From the NCBI GenBank assembly GCA_019925095.2, contig CM034401.1, forward strand, positions 4,495,838-4,559,837: 64,000 nucleotides of DNA, given 5' to 3'. Below, one piece after another: positions 51,826 through 63,064 of this stretch (its first letter is position 1; each line of letters opens with the position of its first letter). A model generated the notes under the pieces. It saw only the letters and a list, made by a program, of their open reading frames with translations. It ran no database searches and had not been told where the DNA came from. The DNA is from Dendrolimus kikuchii (taxonomy: Eukaryota; Arthropoda; Insecta; Lepidoptera; Lasiocampidae). The translations under genes were made by a program, and so were the position numbers.

Positions 51826-53121
51826 ATCTGGCCATAAATACTATTACAATAAAAAAAAAAAATATTACATTTGAATTTGGAATCTGTCATTTTTATATGA
51901 TTCTTCATTGTGTTTTCTCATTTTGGTGCCAATTACATTGTGCAACATTTTGCGATATTAAAATGGAGTGGGGCGATAAAGAGAACCGAATCGCTGTGAT
52001 TGCATTACACAAAATAGGTATGGAGCCAAATGCAATTTTTAAAAATCTCCATACGCTTGGTATTAGTCAAATGTTTGTGTACCGGGCTATTAATAGGTAC
52101 AATAAGACCTCCTCTGTTTGTGACAGAAAAAGATCTAGCCGTCCACGTAGTGTTCGTACGAAAAAGGTAGTCAAAGCACTAAGGGAAAGAATTCAAAGAA
52201 ACCCTGCCCACAAGCAAAAGATTTTATCTCAGGAGATGAAGATATCACCTAGAACCACGTCGCGTATTTTAAAAGATGACTTAAGACTAGCAACCTATAA
52301 GAGACGCACTAGTCTTTTCTTAACTCATAATTTAAAAAAGAATATGGTGATAAAATCGAAACAACTACTGAAGCGGTACGCAAAGGGAGGTCACAGAAAA
52401 TTTTTGTTTACGGATGAGATTTTTTTTACAATTGAACAGCATTTTAACAAACAAAATGACCGTATTTATGCTCAAAGCTCTAAGGAAACTTCTCAATTAG
52501 TCGACAGAGTGTAACGTGGGCATTATTCGTCTTCATTGATGGTTTGGTGGGGTGTTAGCTATGAAGGAGTGACTGAGCCATATTTTTGTGAAAAAGGTAT
52601 CAAAACATCGGCACAAGTATATCAAGATACCATTCTTGAGAAGGTAGTTAAGCCCCTTAACAACACCATGTTCAATAACCAAGAATGGTTCTTCCAGCAA
52701 GACTCGGCGCCGGGTTATAAAGCTCGGTCCACGCAGTCTTGGTTGGAAACGAACGTTTCGGACATCATCAGAGCTGAAGACTGGCCGTCGTCTAGTACCG
52801 ATCTTAATCCGCTGGATTATGATTTATGGTCAGTTTTAGAGAGTACGGTTTGCTCTAAACGTCATGATAATTTGGAGTCCCTAAAACAATCCATACGATT
52901 GGCAGTGAAGAATTTTCCTATGGAAAGAGTGCGTGCTTTCATTGATAACTGGCCTCAAGGTTTTAAGGACTGTATTGCAACCAATGGAGACCACTTCGAA
53001 TAAGCTTTTTATATTTTAAATTGTTTTACATTTATGTATTAATCTAACACACTGTAAAACTTATAAATGTTATTTGCAATAGAAAAAAAAATATTCTTTG
53101 TTATAATATTTATGGCAAGAC
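51826..53121 (+). mobile_element. maT-type (DD37D) mariner transposon, 1.3 kb
   Basis: Flanked by TA (51824-51825 and 53122-53123), the Tc1/mariner duplication. The 5' end ATCTGGCCATAAATACTATT and the 3' end, in reverse complement, GTCTTGCCATAAATATTATA form imperfect inverted repeats of about 28 bp. The 1296-bp length with a single transposase gene is normal for the family. Confidence 0.9.
51963..53003 (+). pseudogene. maT-type mariner transposase with one nonsense codon
   Basis: A cut-and-paste transposase that would bind the inverted repeats and insert at TA. Start chosen at ATG 51963 (MEWGDKENR); the in-frame ATG at 51897 adds an unlikely leader. Residues 1-110 hold a two-part helix-turn-helix DNA-binding region with a basic RSSRPRSVRT linker. 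Catalytic aspartates: D151 (LFTDEIFF), D247 (QQDSAPG) and D285 (NPLDYDLW), the last two separated by 37 residues, so DD37D. The frame is interrupted once, by TAA at 52512-52514 (codon 184), between the first and second catalytic residues, and continues in the same frame through VMVWWGVSY-like text (here LMVWWGVSY) to TAA at 53001. TAA is one C-to-T change from CAA. No other damage was seen. Not autonomous as it stands. Confidence 0.92.
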
Positions 53122-53149
53122 TAGATATAATAAAACTGTAGAGGTCGAA

Positions 53150-53470
53150 TTTCTGTACAATGAAAAAAAAAGAGTTAAAAACCGAGTCAGGGGGATGTGT
53201 GAAGTGAAATAGAACTAATTTAGATTTTTTTTAAATTTTTGTTTCTCTGTTTGTCTGTCTGTTTGTACGGGATAATCTCCGACACGACTGGACCGATTTA
53301 AATGAAATTTTGTATGGTGGTAGCTTATATCCCTGGTCAACATATAGAATACTTTTGATCCAGAAAAATTAAAGACTTACCGTAGGATAGTTAAAGAAAC
53401 TTTAATTACTTAAACGGCTTTGAAGGAATAATAAATACCACGCGGACGAAGTCGCGGGCATCACCTAGTT
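53150..53470 (-). mobile_element. LINE 3'-end repeat, inverted
   Basis: Read in reverse it begins AACTAGGTGATGCCCGCGAC, TTCGTCCGCGTGG, includes AAATCGGTCCAGTCGTGTC and ends near a T-rich stretch (53155-53240) with ACAGACAGACAAAC. Same class as 24737 and 61125. Confidence 0.55.
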
Positions 53471-53474
53471 TACA

Positions 53475-55225
53475 CTATTTGTAAAAATCCCACAATATTA
53501 TTATTAATTTAATTTGTAACAACAGTAACTTATTTATTGAGTGTCTAATTGACATTTAGCTATATTTAAAGCATTACTTAGTGAATAGTTTTCCTACACA
53601 AGTGTCAGTAACACCAATATATCTATAGTATATATGTTACAACATAATGCGATACTCCTGAAATACCTGTTTCCAAGCCATTGAAGATTAGAAGTTCTAT
53701 ATATAGCCTATTATTCGTTTGATAAAACTAATTAATTTCTATGTGTTCTAAAATCTCATTTAATATCATAGACAAACATTTCATTATTTTGAGGAATACA
53801 TTTTTAAAACTCGCTTCAATAAAAAATGTCTTAACTGAGAGCACAATCTTTTTACTTAAAAGATTTTCCAACACTATGAAACATTCAGTTATATTGTGTT
53901 TTTACTTTAAATAAAATATAATATTCAACGTAGTAACGCTGCCAGTCTTTTGGGAACTGTTAGTATGGTGGCCTGTGGGGTCCTTTTTTGAGTGAATCGC
54001 ACTTTTTGTGGGTAAATGTTTACTTCCGGACGTGTTTCTTTATTTAATTTTAGGAATGCTTAGAGACTAATACATATCAGTTATAGTAGCAAATAGTATA
54101 TAAAAAAATACCGATAACAAGCCTCCACCTATTGATAACAACGCATACATACACGATTCCTAATGATATTATAGTTATTAAGCGTGCTCCATCCTAGACT
54201 GCGTCATCACTCAACATCAGGTGAGACAGTGGTCAAACGCAAACCTATACTTACATTAAAAAAAAAATACTAATAAGTATCTGTCTTTGCAAAAAAAATC
54301 TTAAGCCAGTATTAGCCTGACCGAATTTACACTAGTGCAGTATAAATCTAGGATCAATTTTACTAGTATTTTGTTGAAAGAATTGAGCTTTGTAAAATAA
54401 AGGCGTTTTGTCTATAGTTGGTGCTCACTAAAGGTGTATGAAGCAATCCTCTCTGACTAAGACCAAGATGGTGACCCGCATATTTTTGAAATGAAGTTTG
54501 GACGATCAACATCGCCTCTAGCAAACTTCGTCAAAGAGATATATCATTCATGTTACGTCTAATATGTAAAGGGATAAAATTGATATTTTTTACAGCGATC
54601 GTGTAGCATTTGGATGATTGCTGTGCCTGGAAATCTAGATATTTTAGCAAGCTTTTTTGAATTCCTTCTGGGCACGCTCCCCGTTGGCAGTGATCTGCTA
54701 CATAATATATTTTAGTTTTAAATAATTGAATGATACGATTTGATCTGTAATGAGGAAAAATTAAAGCAATTAATTATTATAAAATTGCTCTGAACACTAT
54801 GGACAGGCATTTATATAATATAATTTAATAGTTGCTTAACTATCAAATTATATTCTGTGAACATTAAACGGTATAGAAACAAAACAAAAATGAATTACTA
54901 CAATTATAACTTTTTGAATTTGTTAAATTCTATTTATATAAACACATATATATTGGATTCCTAGGATAAAAAATAAAGCATATTTTAAGTCTAAGAATTC
55001 AGAAATCAGCGAAAACCGCATCGAAATCGGCCCAGTAGTTTTTACGTGAATCCCGAACAAATAGACAAAAAATCTAAAAAAGAAATCATCGTGTTCTCCG
55101 TCGTTTATATAGTCGATTCCCGTTGTTTTTTTAAATAGCTACAATGTACAGACAACGCATGTTTAGAATTTTATAATATTATAGATATTAATAGGAAATA
55201 AAAAAATACACATATACTCGTATGT
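53475..55225. other. Long AT-rich gap with LINE-tail traces
   Basis: 53930-53960 and 54650-54720 carry GCTGCCAGTCTTTTGGG and TTCTGGGCACGCTCC, fragments of the 14060 LINE 3' end. 54180-54240 (TGCTCCATCCTAGACTGCG, CAACATCAGGTGAGACAG) looks like a repeat tail and resembles 9230-9280. 54990-55100 resembles a LINE tail (AAAACCGCATCGAAATCGGC). No gene. Confidence 0.4.
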
Positions 55226-55229
55226 ATAT

Positions 55230-55756
55230 TGTTACAAGTTTGCGGGATTCGAAAGAAAGTGCCGTTAGAATTATTATAGAGTTTATTAGAACTATACAAA
55301 CGCGTATAACACAGGTACAAATATAATCGAACACAACAAATCCAAACGTAATGCAGAAGGTCGTAATTCAATAAAACGCGCAAAGTCCGTCACTATTAGA
55401 TTCCCGAATGTACACACATCACGCTCGTATCGTAGTCGTAGCTCAAGTGACTCCTCTCTGAATTAGGCCGTCGTTTTATACTTCACAAATGCGAATATGC
55501 CCGCTCGGCAAGGTCCACACAATTTCCTAGTAATCCGCACACCTGGCTAATGATGCAGCCGCAAGCGGCTGTAAACGAGTACAACAGAACAATCGGCTGT
55601 TCTCTACAATAACTAGAAACGTATGTCAATAAATAAGTGAACAAAAGAAGACGATTATAAAAGGATTACAATTAGTTCAAATGCCGACAGGTAATAAAAT
55701 GTGCTTTTACAGATTTGTACGTGGAATTCGTCTTTGTCGGGGCCTAGGTTGTAACA
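55230..55756. mobile_element. Solo LTR (family S), copy 2
   Basis: TGTTACAAGTTTGCGGGATT to CCTAGGTTGTAACA, 527 bp, with ATAT at 55226-55229 and 55757-55760. Ends are inverted (TGTTACAA/TTGTAACA). No internal coding region is attached. Collinear with 35953-36484, with small indels (for example GCAGCCGCAAGCGGCTG at 55555-55571 here). Confidence 0.85.
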
Positions 55757-55774
55757 ATATCAATCAATCAATAA

Positions 55775-55890
55775 CTTTTTATTGTACACCAATACAAAGA
55801 TGAACTTACAGACTAAAACTGTATCTAATTGTGCACAAAGGGCGGTCTTATCGCTGAAAAGCTATCTCTTTCAGACAACCCCAGGATTGA
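55775..55890 (-). mobile_element. LINE 3' end (family K), copy 2
   Basis: TTTTTATTGTACACCAATAC, AAAGGGCGGTCTTATCGC, CTTTCAGACAACCCCAGG. Directly abuts the solo LTR. The same blocks as at 15545. Confidence 0.55.
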
Positions 55891-56091
55891 ATTGAGATTA
55901 TAATGACAATGGACTATACATAATATATAGTACGATAATTTACATTCCAGTAATGAATATATAAATGTAATATATAAGAATATAGATGTGTTATATATTA
56001 AATAGATATATACTGAATATACATATCTACAAAATGTTATGAATGTTTATGGATAAATATACTTATATATGTACATACATTTAAATATCAT

Positions 56092-56482
56092 GACGCTCGC
56101 GGACCGCGTTCGTAATACCGAAGTAAGAAAGAGAGTTGGTCTGAAAGAAAGTATCGGGGTGAAGGTAAGGAAAGGAATGCTCCGGTGGTTCGGGCATGTG
56201 GAAAGAATGCATGATGAAAGAATGACTAAACAGATATACAATGCAAAAGTGGATGGATGCAGAAGTCGTGGAAGGCCACGACACACCGTCCATGATCAAA
56301 TTGATCGTGTACTAGCAGAGGGTGATGTCAGGAGCCTTAAGAACAGACGAGCGTGCATGACAAGAGTTATGAATGTCAAAGAAGCAAGTGAGGTGTGTAA
56401 GAATGGGCCTGAATGGCGCTCTGTTGTTCGTGCCTATCCCACAAGGGAACTGGCGTGAAGTTATGTATGTATGTATGTATGT
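56092..56482 (+). mobile_element. LINE 3' fragment, family L, copy 9 (longest, 391 bp)
   Basis: Adds RVRNTEVRKRVGLKESIG upstream of KGMLRWFGHVERMHDERM, then the usual end (YPTRELA here). ATTTAAATATCAT is duplicated at 56079-56091 and 56483-56495. Open throughout. Useful as the family reference. Confidence 0.93.
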
Positions 56483-56499
56483 ATTTAAATATCATCATA

Positions 56500-57830
56500 T
56501 TCCAACGACAGGTCATATTTTCTGATCATTGTTTTAAATGTCGGTAGCGATTTTGTTTGTCTGTCTGTCCCAAGTTCCATATATTTATTATATATACAAA
56601 TACAGAAACTTACATACACATACATAAATTACTGTTTACAGATAGTGATCTTTGAGGAGTTTATTAAAACATGTAAGTGACTTTGCACTTCTGTTGCTTA
56701 TTAGTGATAAGTGTTTCTTATTTGTTAACTTTGGAGGGTAGCATTAAAAAGACGAGTGCGGGTACGCCGTAAACGATCTAATGGCCATATTTAAGGCTGG
56801 CCTCTTGATCCGCTTACAAAACGAATTGGTTGCGAAATTGCTTTCAAAATTGGACTAGTTCGGTGGTAGACAATTTGGCAAGGCATTTGTATTCTTGCGG
56901 AGAAAAATAGCGTATAGCTCAAACATCTGATAGTGAACGAAGGACTGTCGGCGGCCGTCGTGTCACGCGTTTGGGCCGGGGCCAATCATCCGATAGAAAT
57001 GAAATATTCCGTATCAATTTATACGACATAATGAAAAAGAACTCCCCTTTTCATTCTGTAATTTAGCGAGCTTCTTTCGTGTGTATTGAATTTGTCCCAT
57101 TAGTGTTTGTTCAGCGATGAAAATAAATTTCAAGACTCGAATGCCTATTTCTTTACGACAACTTGAGAAACATTTAATACTCGGAATTACTGAAGTAAAA
57201 CATAATTAAATCAATTGAAATTGAATTAGAAAAATGTTTACATATTTCCATAACGATTTAGGTGTAGCATTCGATTGCCCAATAAAAGCGGTCGAATACC
57301 ACTCTGGCTAAGATTTTGTTTTTTTCTACGTTCAGGGTCCTAGATCTAAGCTGTAACGATATAAGTACTGTAGGTATCTGAGTCTGCAGCTACCACCTTT
57401 GGCGGATGTTGATATTTTGGTGGGATATCATTAGGACTTCTCGCGCGCGCTCGTATTTCGTGTCAACTGTTCGGACCCCGTTATTAGTGATGCCACTCTC
57501 AGCTTTGATAGCTCGGAACGACATAAAATTGATGTCTCGGTATTGCTAGAGCCACAACACATGAGCATCGATAAAACCGAAAATTATTACTTTATGATTA
57601 CGATACATCGTGTTCTTCATATCTTTGAAACTTTTAAAAATATTGTTGAGAAATAACTTGTTGTTATTTATGAGTGCCTCAAAATATTGTTTAAACCAAA
57701 TAGGGATGTTGCCTTCAGATTACACTCCCAGTTATATTATTCATATCCAGTCTGCCTGTGGTTTTACTTAGGGTAGATAATTGTACTATTTATACTGTGC
57801 TAGCAATGGTGAAACGATCAAGTTAGTTTT
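56500..57830. other. Gap, possible Tc1-like relic at 56760-57000
   Basis: 56930-56975 (plus) reads ERRTVGGRRVTRLG, resembling the GRPRVT linker of Tc1-type transposases, and the preceding 150 bp could be a decayed N-terminus. No catalytic part follows. 57400-57480 is CpG-rich. Otherwise nothing. Confidence 0.3.
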
Positions 57831-57834
57831 CGGA

Positions 57835-58378
57835 GTTTCAGAAAAATGTAGAAGATCCTAGAAGAAAAAGTCAAGGACAGATAAATTTTAGAAAGAGATA
57901 GATGATGAACAAAATACTAACGAAATGACGATCCAAATTCTAGAATAGAAGGTTCAAGAAGGAAAAGATAGATAGATGTTTAGAAAGGGATAGACAGTCA
58001 ATAATATAATAACAAAAAGAAGATTGAAATTATGGGTTCCAGAAGATTCTACCGGTATATAAGCAGTGTAAGGCGTGCCTACCGAGGAGTTCAGTTGGAG
58101 ACAGCGACACAAACGACAAGTGCGATACGAGAGAGCAGGAAGAGAAGTTTAGTAGAAAGCAGTGACGACTTTAGTAGGCAGCTTAGTGAAGGAGAAGTTT
58201 AGTGTAGTTTAAGAGAAGATCCAAAAGAGAATTACACGCGGTAATTTCTACACGAGATCGGCGAGGGTATTGTGAGTAAACATGGCATCATCGGGGCAGT
58301 GCGTGAAGGGGCAACCCTCCAGGAAAGAATCACGTGCGGCTGTGAAAGTTAATAAAAGCGTTTAGTTTAATGATTTTC
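57835..58378 (+). mobile_element. LTR-like repeat (family V), copy 2
   Basis: Opposite in orientation to the copies at 7900 and 60270. Blocks GAAGATTGAAATTATGGG, CCAGAAGATTC, AGTTCAGTTGGAG and AGAGAAGATCC mirror them. An R copy follows at 58379-58674, and the repeat appears to resume as ATAAACTGGCGTTTTCTTC (58682-58700), matching ATAAGCTGGTGTTTCCTTCC in reverse at 60308-60328. Confidence 0.6.
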
Positions 58379-58674
58379 ATCCGTGCAGGAACGAAGAAAG
58401 AATATAATTTCCTGCGTCCGGGCGGCCTGTCATAAGAAGCGACAAAACAACCCACAGCCAGGTGGAATGGTGCTTGCCCGTCTGGATGGCTACTATCCCT
58501 GGTCTAGATTATGCCGCCATAACAACCTTCAGTTGTGTTCCGGCATTAGTGGCTAGGTTCCAGTCTCCCTTCAGAGAGCAGCAGCGCATTTGTAACGCCT
58601 TTGGTGTTGTAAATGTCCATAAGCGATGGTAACCGCTTGAGACGTCTGTCTGCTGAACTCATGCAATAAAAAAA
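58379..58674 (+). mobile_element. Family R copy, nested in the LTR-like repeat
   Basis: ATCCGTGCAGGAACGAAG to GAACTCATGCAATAAAAAAA with a short deletion before GACGTCTGTC (the CATCAAGTGGGCC part). The LTR-like repeat continues on the far side. Confidence 0.8.
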
Positions 58675-58719
58675 TATTAGATAAACTGGCGTTTTCTTCA
58701 AATTTTAATACATTCTTCC

Positions 58720-59775
58720 GTTTATTGAGGGCAAAATTTAAACATCAATAGATAATATAAAATATATCAAATATTGCAGATGTATAGGAAGGAAAAATAT
58801 AATAATATGTTGTTGGTTTCATCCGACTTTATATGAACCTGAAATTACGTTAAAACTAGTAATATAATAAATGTCAACCGCATCAATTTGCTCATCGTTA
58901 TACTAAATTAATATTTTAACGAATATTTTATGGTACTTCCGTTTGTTTATAGTGAAATTTAAACATCAATAAATAATATAAATTATAGTAAAAATTGCGG
59001 ATGGGAAGGAAAAAATATTGTTGTTTTGGTCCGACTTTTACAATCCTGAAATTGTATTAAAAGTAATGTATTATATCTCAACCGCGTCAATTTGCTCATC
59101 ATTATATTAAATTAATAATCTAATGAACATTTTGTTGTCCTCCCGTATATTTAAACAGAAATTTAAACGTCAATAAATAATATGAATTATAGCAAAAAAT
59201 GCGGATGTCTAGGAAAGAAAAAATATAGTTGTTTTCGTCCTACTTTATACAATCCTGAAATTGTATTAAAAGTAATGTATTATATCTTAACCGCATCAAT
59301 TTCCTCATCATTATATTAAATTAATAATCTAATGAACATTTTGTTGTCCTCCCGTATATTTAAACTGAAATTTAAAAGTCAATAAATAATATGAATTATA
59401 GCAAAAAATGCGGATGTCTAGGAAAGAAAAAATATAGTCGTTTTCGTCTTACTTTATACAATCCCGAAAATTGAATTAAAGATAATGTATTATTCTTAAC
59501 CGCATTAATTTGCTCACCATTATATTAAATTAATAATCTAATGAACATTTTGTTGTCCTCCCGTATATTTAAACTGAAATTTAAACGTCAATAAATAATA
59601 TGAATTATAGCAAAAAATGCGGATGTCTAGGAAAGAAAAAATGTAGTCGTTTTCGTCCTACTTTATACAATCCTGAAATTGTATTAAATCTCAGCCGCAT
59701 CAATTTACTCATCATTATATTAAATTAATATCCTAACGAACATTTTATTGTCCTCCCGTTTATTTAAAGTGAAAT
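58720..59775. repeat. Tandem array, about 205-bp period, five units
   Basis: GAAATTTAAAC.TCAATA recurs at 58744, 58955, 59159, 59368 and 59577, with a last partial at 59772 (steps 211, 204, 209, 209, 195). Units contain GGAAAGAAAAAATATAG, ACAATCCTGAAATTGTATTAA, CCGCATCAATTTGCTCATCA and ATTTTGTTGTCCTCCCGT. The outer units are the most diverged and the inner three are very similar, as in unequal exchange. Confidence 0.92.
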
Positions 59776-59779
59776 TACT

Positions 59780-60265
59780 CCCTATTCATTAGGAACAAGA
59801 GGATGGTTCGCGTTTCCTTCCAGTTTTATTTCCCCATTGTTGGTTTTCAAAATTAAGCCCAGTAACAATTGCTACGTTAATAACGGCCCTCTTGAATAAT
59901 CTGCTTTTATTTTTATTTCGCTTTTCGAGAAACGAGAAAGCCTTTGGACAACATTAGTGCTCTCCATTGTGTTGCTCCAAATTAATCAGTCTGAAATGTG
60001 TTCCGCCTTTTCTATTTACTTATTTTAAACGATTTTTTCTCGAGCTTAAGGCACTGTTCCACCAACGTGGCCTATAACTTCCATCCTTGTAATGTTAAAT
60101 TGTGAGCAAAAGATCACGTGGCTGTGAAGTTATTATTCTTAAGTGCAGTTTATTTGTTGCATCATGAGGAGATTACTGTCATGAGGAGATCTGAAGTCTT
60201 GACTATAAACACCTTAGGCCTTTCTGTCGGAAGACAGTAACTTTGAGTTTTTTTAATATATAGAT
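59780..60265. other. Gap without supported genes
   Basis: AT-rich. ATGAGGAGAT occurs twice at 60165-60192. No gene. Confidence 0.35.
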
Positions 60266-60269
60266 ATTG

Positions 60270-60725
60270 TTACGTGCGAACGGGGGTGCGCACTTGAGAT
60301 TGGAAGGAAACACCAGCTTATGTAAATGCTTTTATTCGTTTACACAGTCGTAAGTGATTCTTCTCCGCAGGGTTGCCCCTAGATGCACAACTAACGACGC
60401 ACTATCCCAACAATAAGATGTCTCACTCACAATACCGTTGCCGATGTTGCGTAGACCACCACCTACTACTGCAGTGCTCGCTTTCGAATTTACCACGTGT
60501 AGCTCGCTTCTGGATACCCTGTTAAACTACGCTACACTTCTCCTTCACTAAACTGCCCACTAAACTTGTCACTGTCTTCTATTAAACTTCTCTTCCAACT
60601 CTCTTGTATGGAACTTGTCGCTTCGCTGTCTTCCACTGTACTACTACTTCGTAGGCGAGCCTACGCAGCTTATGTAACCGGAAGAATCTTCTGGAACCCA
60701 TAATTTCGATCTTCTTTTCTTGGTA
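60270..60725 (-). mobile_element. LTR-like repeat (family V), copy 3, uninterrupted
   Basis: The plus strand begins TGTTACGTGCGAACGGGGG and runs through ATAAGATGTCTCACTCACAA, TACCGTTGCCGATGTTGCG and CCCATAATTTCGATCTTC. It serves as the empty-site reference for the R pair at 8004-8520. The far end is not resolved. Confidence 0.6.
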
Positions 60726-60729
60726 GATA

Positions 60730-61120
60730 TCCAGTACGCGCCAGTGACTATGGTCCAGTTACAGTCCTGCCATGACCATAACTACCATTGATGCTATATT
60801 GTACTGTACTATAGTGACTGGAACTTCTCTCAAATATTGTTCGCTTTCGTCAAACGCAATTGAAAAATTCAAAGTAAACAAACGTCGAATTGTGTTTCAA
60901 AGAGTAAACCCTCAAGAACTTCCGATTAAGCAAGCACGCATGAGATACTGCAGTTTTAATAAGTCTAGTGATTGGCAAAAGCTACTGCGGTAGAAATTAT
61001 TTCATATAAGACAATTGCGGAATTGTTTTATATTTTCTTCTACTGAAGGTTTTGTTTTCACATTAGTCGTGTTTTAAGGTCGTGTACTGTGAAGATAGAT
61101 GTGAATAAATTTTTATTACT
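60730..61120. other. Gap with an unassigned 73-codon ORF
   Basis: 60772-60993 (plus) is open from ATG to TAG, with a basic composition (NAIEKFKVNKRRIVFQRVN). No family recognised. It could be chance. Confidence 0.3.
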
Positions 61121-61124
61121 CACT

Positions 61125-61330
61125 ACCTGTGTCCGCGACTTCGTCTGCGCATTTTTCGCGGAAGCCTAAAAAAAATGAAAAAAAATAAGACTAAGTTACT
61201 CCTCATAACATCAGGTATCTGTCAGTGAAAGTCCCGTAATCGGTCCAGCCGTTTCAGAGATTAGCCGGAACATCCAGACAGACAAAAAAATTTAAAAATC
61301 TAATTTTTGATTTAAGTACCGTAAACACTT
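61125..61330 (+). mobile_element. LINE 3'-end repeat
   Basis: ACTACCTGTGTCCGCGACTT, CGTCTGCGCATTTTTCGCGG, CCGTAATCGGTCCAGCCG and ACATCCAGACAGACAAAAAA. Same class as 24737. Confidence 0.5.
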
Positions 61331-61334
61331 TCAT

Positions 61335-61830
61335 ATGCATTTAGTAAAAGGGCTGGTATTTTGACATTACACAAATACATTTCAATTTTATTCATCTGTA
61401 TAGATTACATCCACAGAACAACCACAAATAGCTCATTAACGATTTTATAAAGGAACGAGGAAGATCGATGACCTCCGTGGGATGTTAACGCTTATTTTAT
61501 CTGCGTAAAGCCAAAAATATTAAGACGTTTTCTTTAAGAACAAAAACATTGTTAATGAGAAATATAGGAGGCTTTTGTAATTAGTACTTTTGCGTTGTTC
61601 TAAATTAATTAGTCCGAGACGTGTTTCCCTTTTTCCATCCACTTTTTGCAAAGGAAAAAATTCCAACCCTAATTATTTGTTTGGTACACTCGTTAATGAA
61701 ATTTAAGTATTCTAAGGTCCGTGTTGAAATTTCCTTTTTTCTCAAAAAGACACATTTTTAAAATGTTATATGAACAGGCGTTAAAGATAAGATATAACTT
61801 CTTTGCAAGCATTTCATAATTATAAGATAT
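61335..61830. other. AT-rich gap
   Basis: No gene or repeat partner was recognised. Confidence 0.35.
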
Positions 61831-61840
61831 TACAGTTAAC

Positions 61841-62205
61841 CGTATTTTCGTAATACCGAAGTAAGAAAGAGAGTTGGTCTGAAAGAGAGTGTCGGGGTGA
61901 AGGTAAGGAAAGGAATGCTCCGGTGGAAAGAATGCATGATGAAATAATGACTAAACAGATATACAATGCAAAAGTGGATGGATGCAGAAGTTGTGGAAGG
62001 CCACGACACACCTTCCATTATCAAATTGATCGTGTATTAGCGGAGGGTGATGTCAGGAGCCTTAAGAACAGACGAGTTTGCATGACAAGAGTTATGAATG
62101 TCAAAGAAGCAAGTGAGGTGTGTAAGAATGGCCTAAATGGCGCTCTGTTGTTCGTGCCTACCCCGCAAGGGAACTGGCGTGAAGTTATGTATGTATGTAT
62201 GTATG
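61841..62205 (+). mobile_element. LINE 3' fragment, family L, copy 10
   Basis: Starts near CGTATTTTCGTAATACCG, with a short deletion after GCTCCGGTGG (the TTCGGGCATGT part is missing) and a one-base loss near 62130 that shifts the end. ATGT-repeat tail. TACAGTTAAC is duplicated at 61831-61840 and 62206-62215. Confidence 0.9.
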
Positions 62206-62309
62206 TACAGTTAACAAATTACAGTGTAGTGAAAAGTCTTGCTATTTTTTGGCGTGCAAAACTTACAAGAACAGATGGTGCGTATATTATTATATATAAA
62301 CTACTGGTA

Positions 62310-62670
62310 GGCTAGTGGTCGAAATCCGACCATAATTAATTTAAATTATAAGTTTGAACATTGCTAAGGTTCTGTTGTCAAAGACTATACTTCAATAATC
62401 ACAGATTTCGCCAAGGCTACACTGTTAATTTGACTTTAACAAAGAGTATATATGCGTGTGTGTGTCAAATACATACTAGTGTGTGTAATGTTTTTTTATT
62501 GATTTAATGTATTTTTAAGTATAATTTAAAAAAAATATATTAGCATTTTGCACTCCTCTATATAAACTATAAGTGTGCGAAATTTCATACTCCTCCATCC
62601 GCGCAATTTTCGTAAAAAGGGGTACAGAGGTTTTGCTGTGTTTTGCTTCACATATTAATATAATGATAAT
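62310..62670 (+). repeat. Direct repeat, left copy
   Basis: GTGGTCGAAATCCGACCATAA, AATCACAGATTTCGCCAAGG, CTACACTGTTAATTTGACTT, GCGTGTGTGTGTCAAATACAT and TTTCATACTCCTCC recur in the same order at 63065-63385, about 745 bp downstream. Confidence 0.8.
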
Positions 62671-62839
62671 GTATCCATCTAGAAAAGAAACATAGATTTA
62701 CAGTCGTTGTCAGGTTTTTTTTAAATTCAGCACTTATGGTCCCTGGCGAACATCTTATGCCCGGGCCTATATACATAATTTACTTATAACAAAAATGTAT
62801 ATAATATGTTGTCAGGTTGCCCAGATATCATACATTACC

Positions 62840-62910
62840 ACCGCGTTCCATTAGTAACTCACAACGCCCAACATGTTCCGTTAGCCGTTCCACAAGGCGA
62901 CCGCTGAGAA
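62840..62910 (+). repeat. Dispersed repeat related to 1880-1960
   Basis: GCGTTCCATTAGTAACTCAC, AACGCCCAACATG, then GCCGTTCCACAAGGCGACC. Lies between the two direct-repeat copies. Confidence 0.55.
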
Positions 62911-63064
62911 CCATCGCTAGAAAACCGGTTCACCCGTTAAAGAGCTACGATGCCATAGATAGATACACCGACACACATATCGGTCAAACTTATAACACCT
63001 ATGTTTTTGCGTGAGGGTTAAAAAAACATTTATTTGTTATAGCCTATTAAAGAATACTAGTGGT

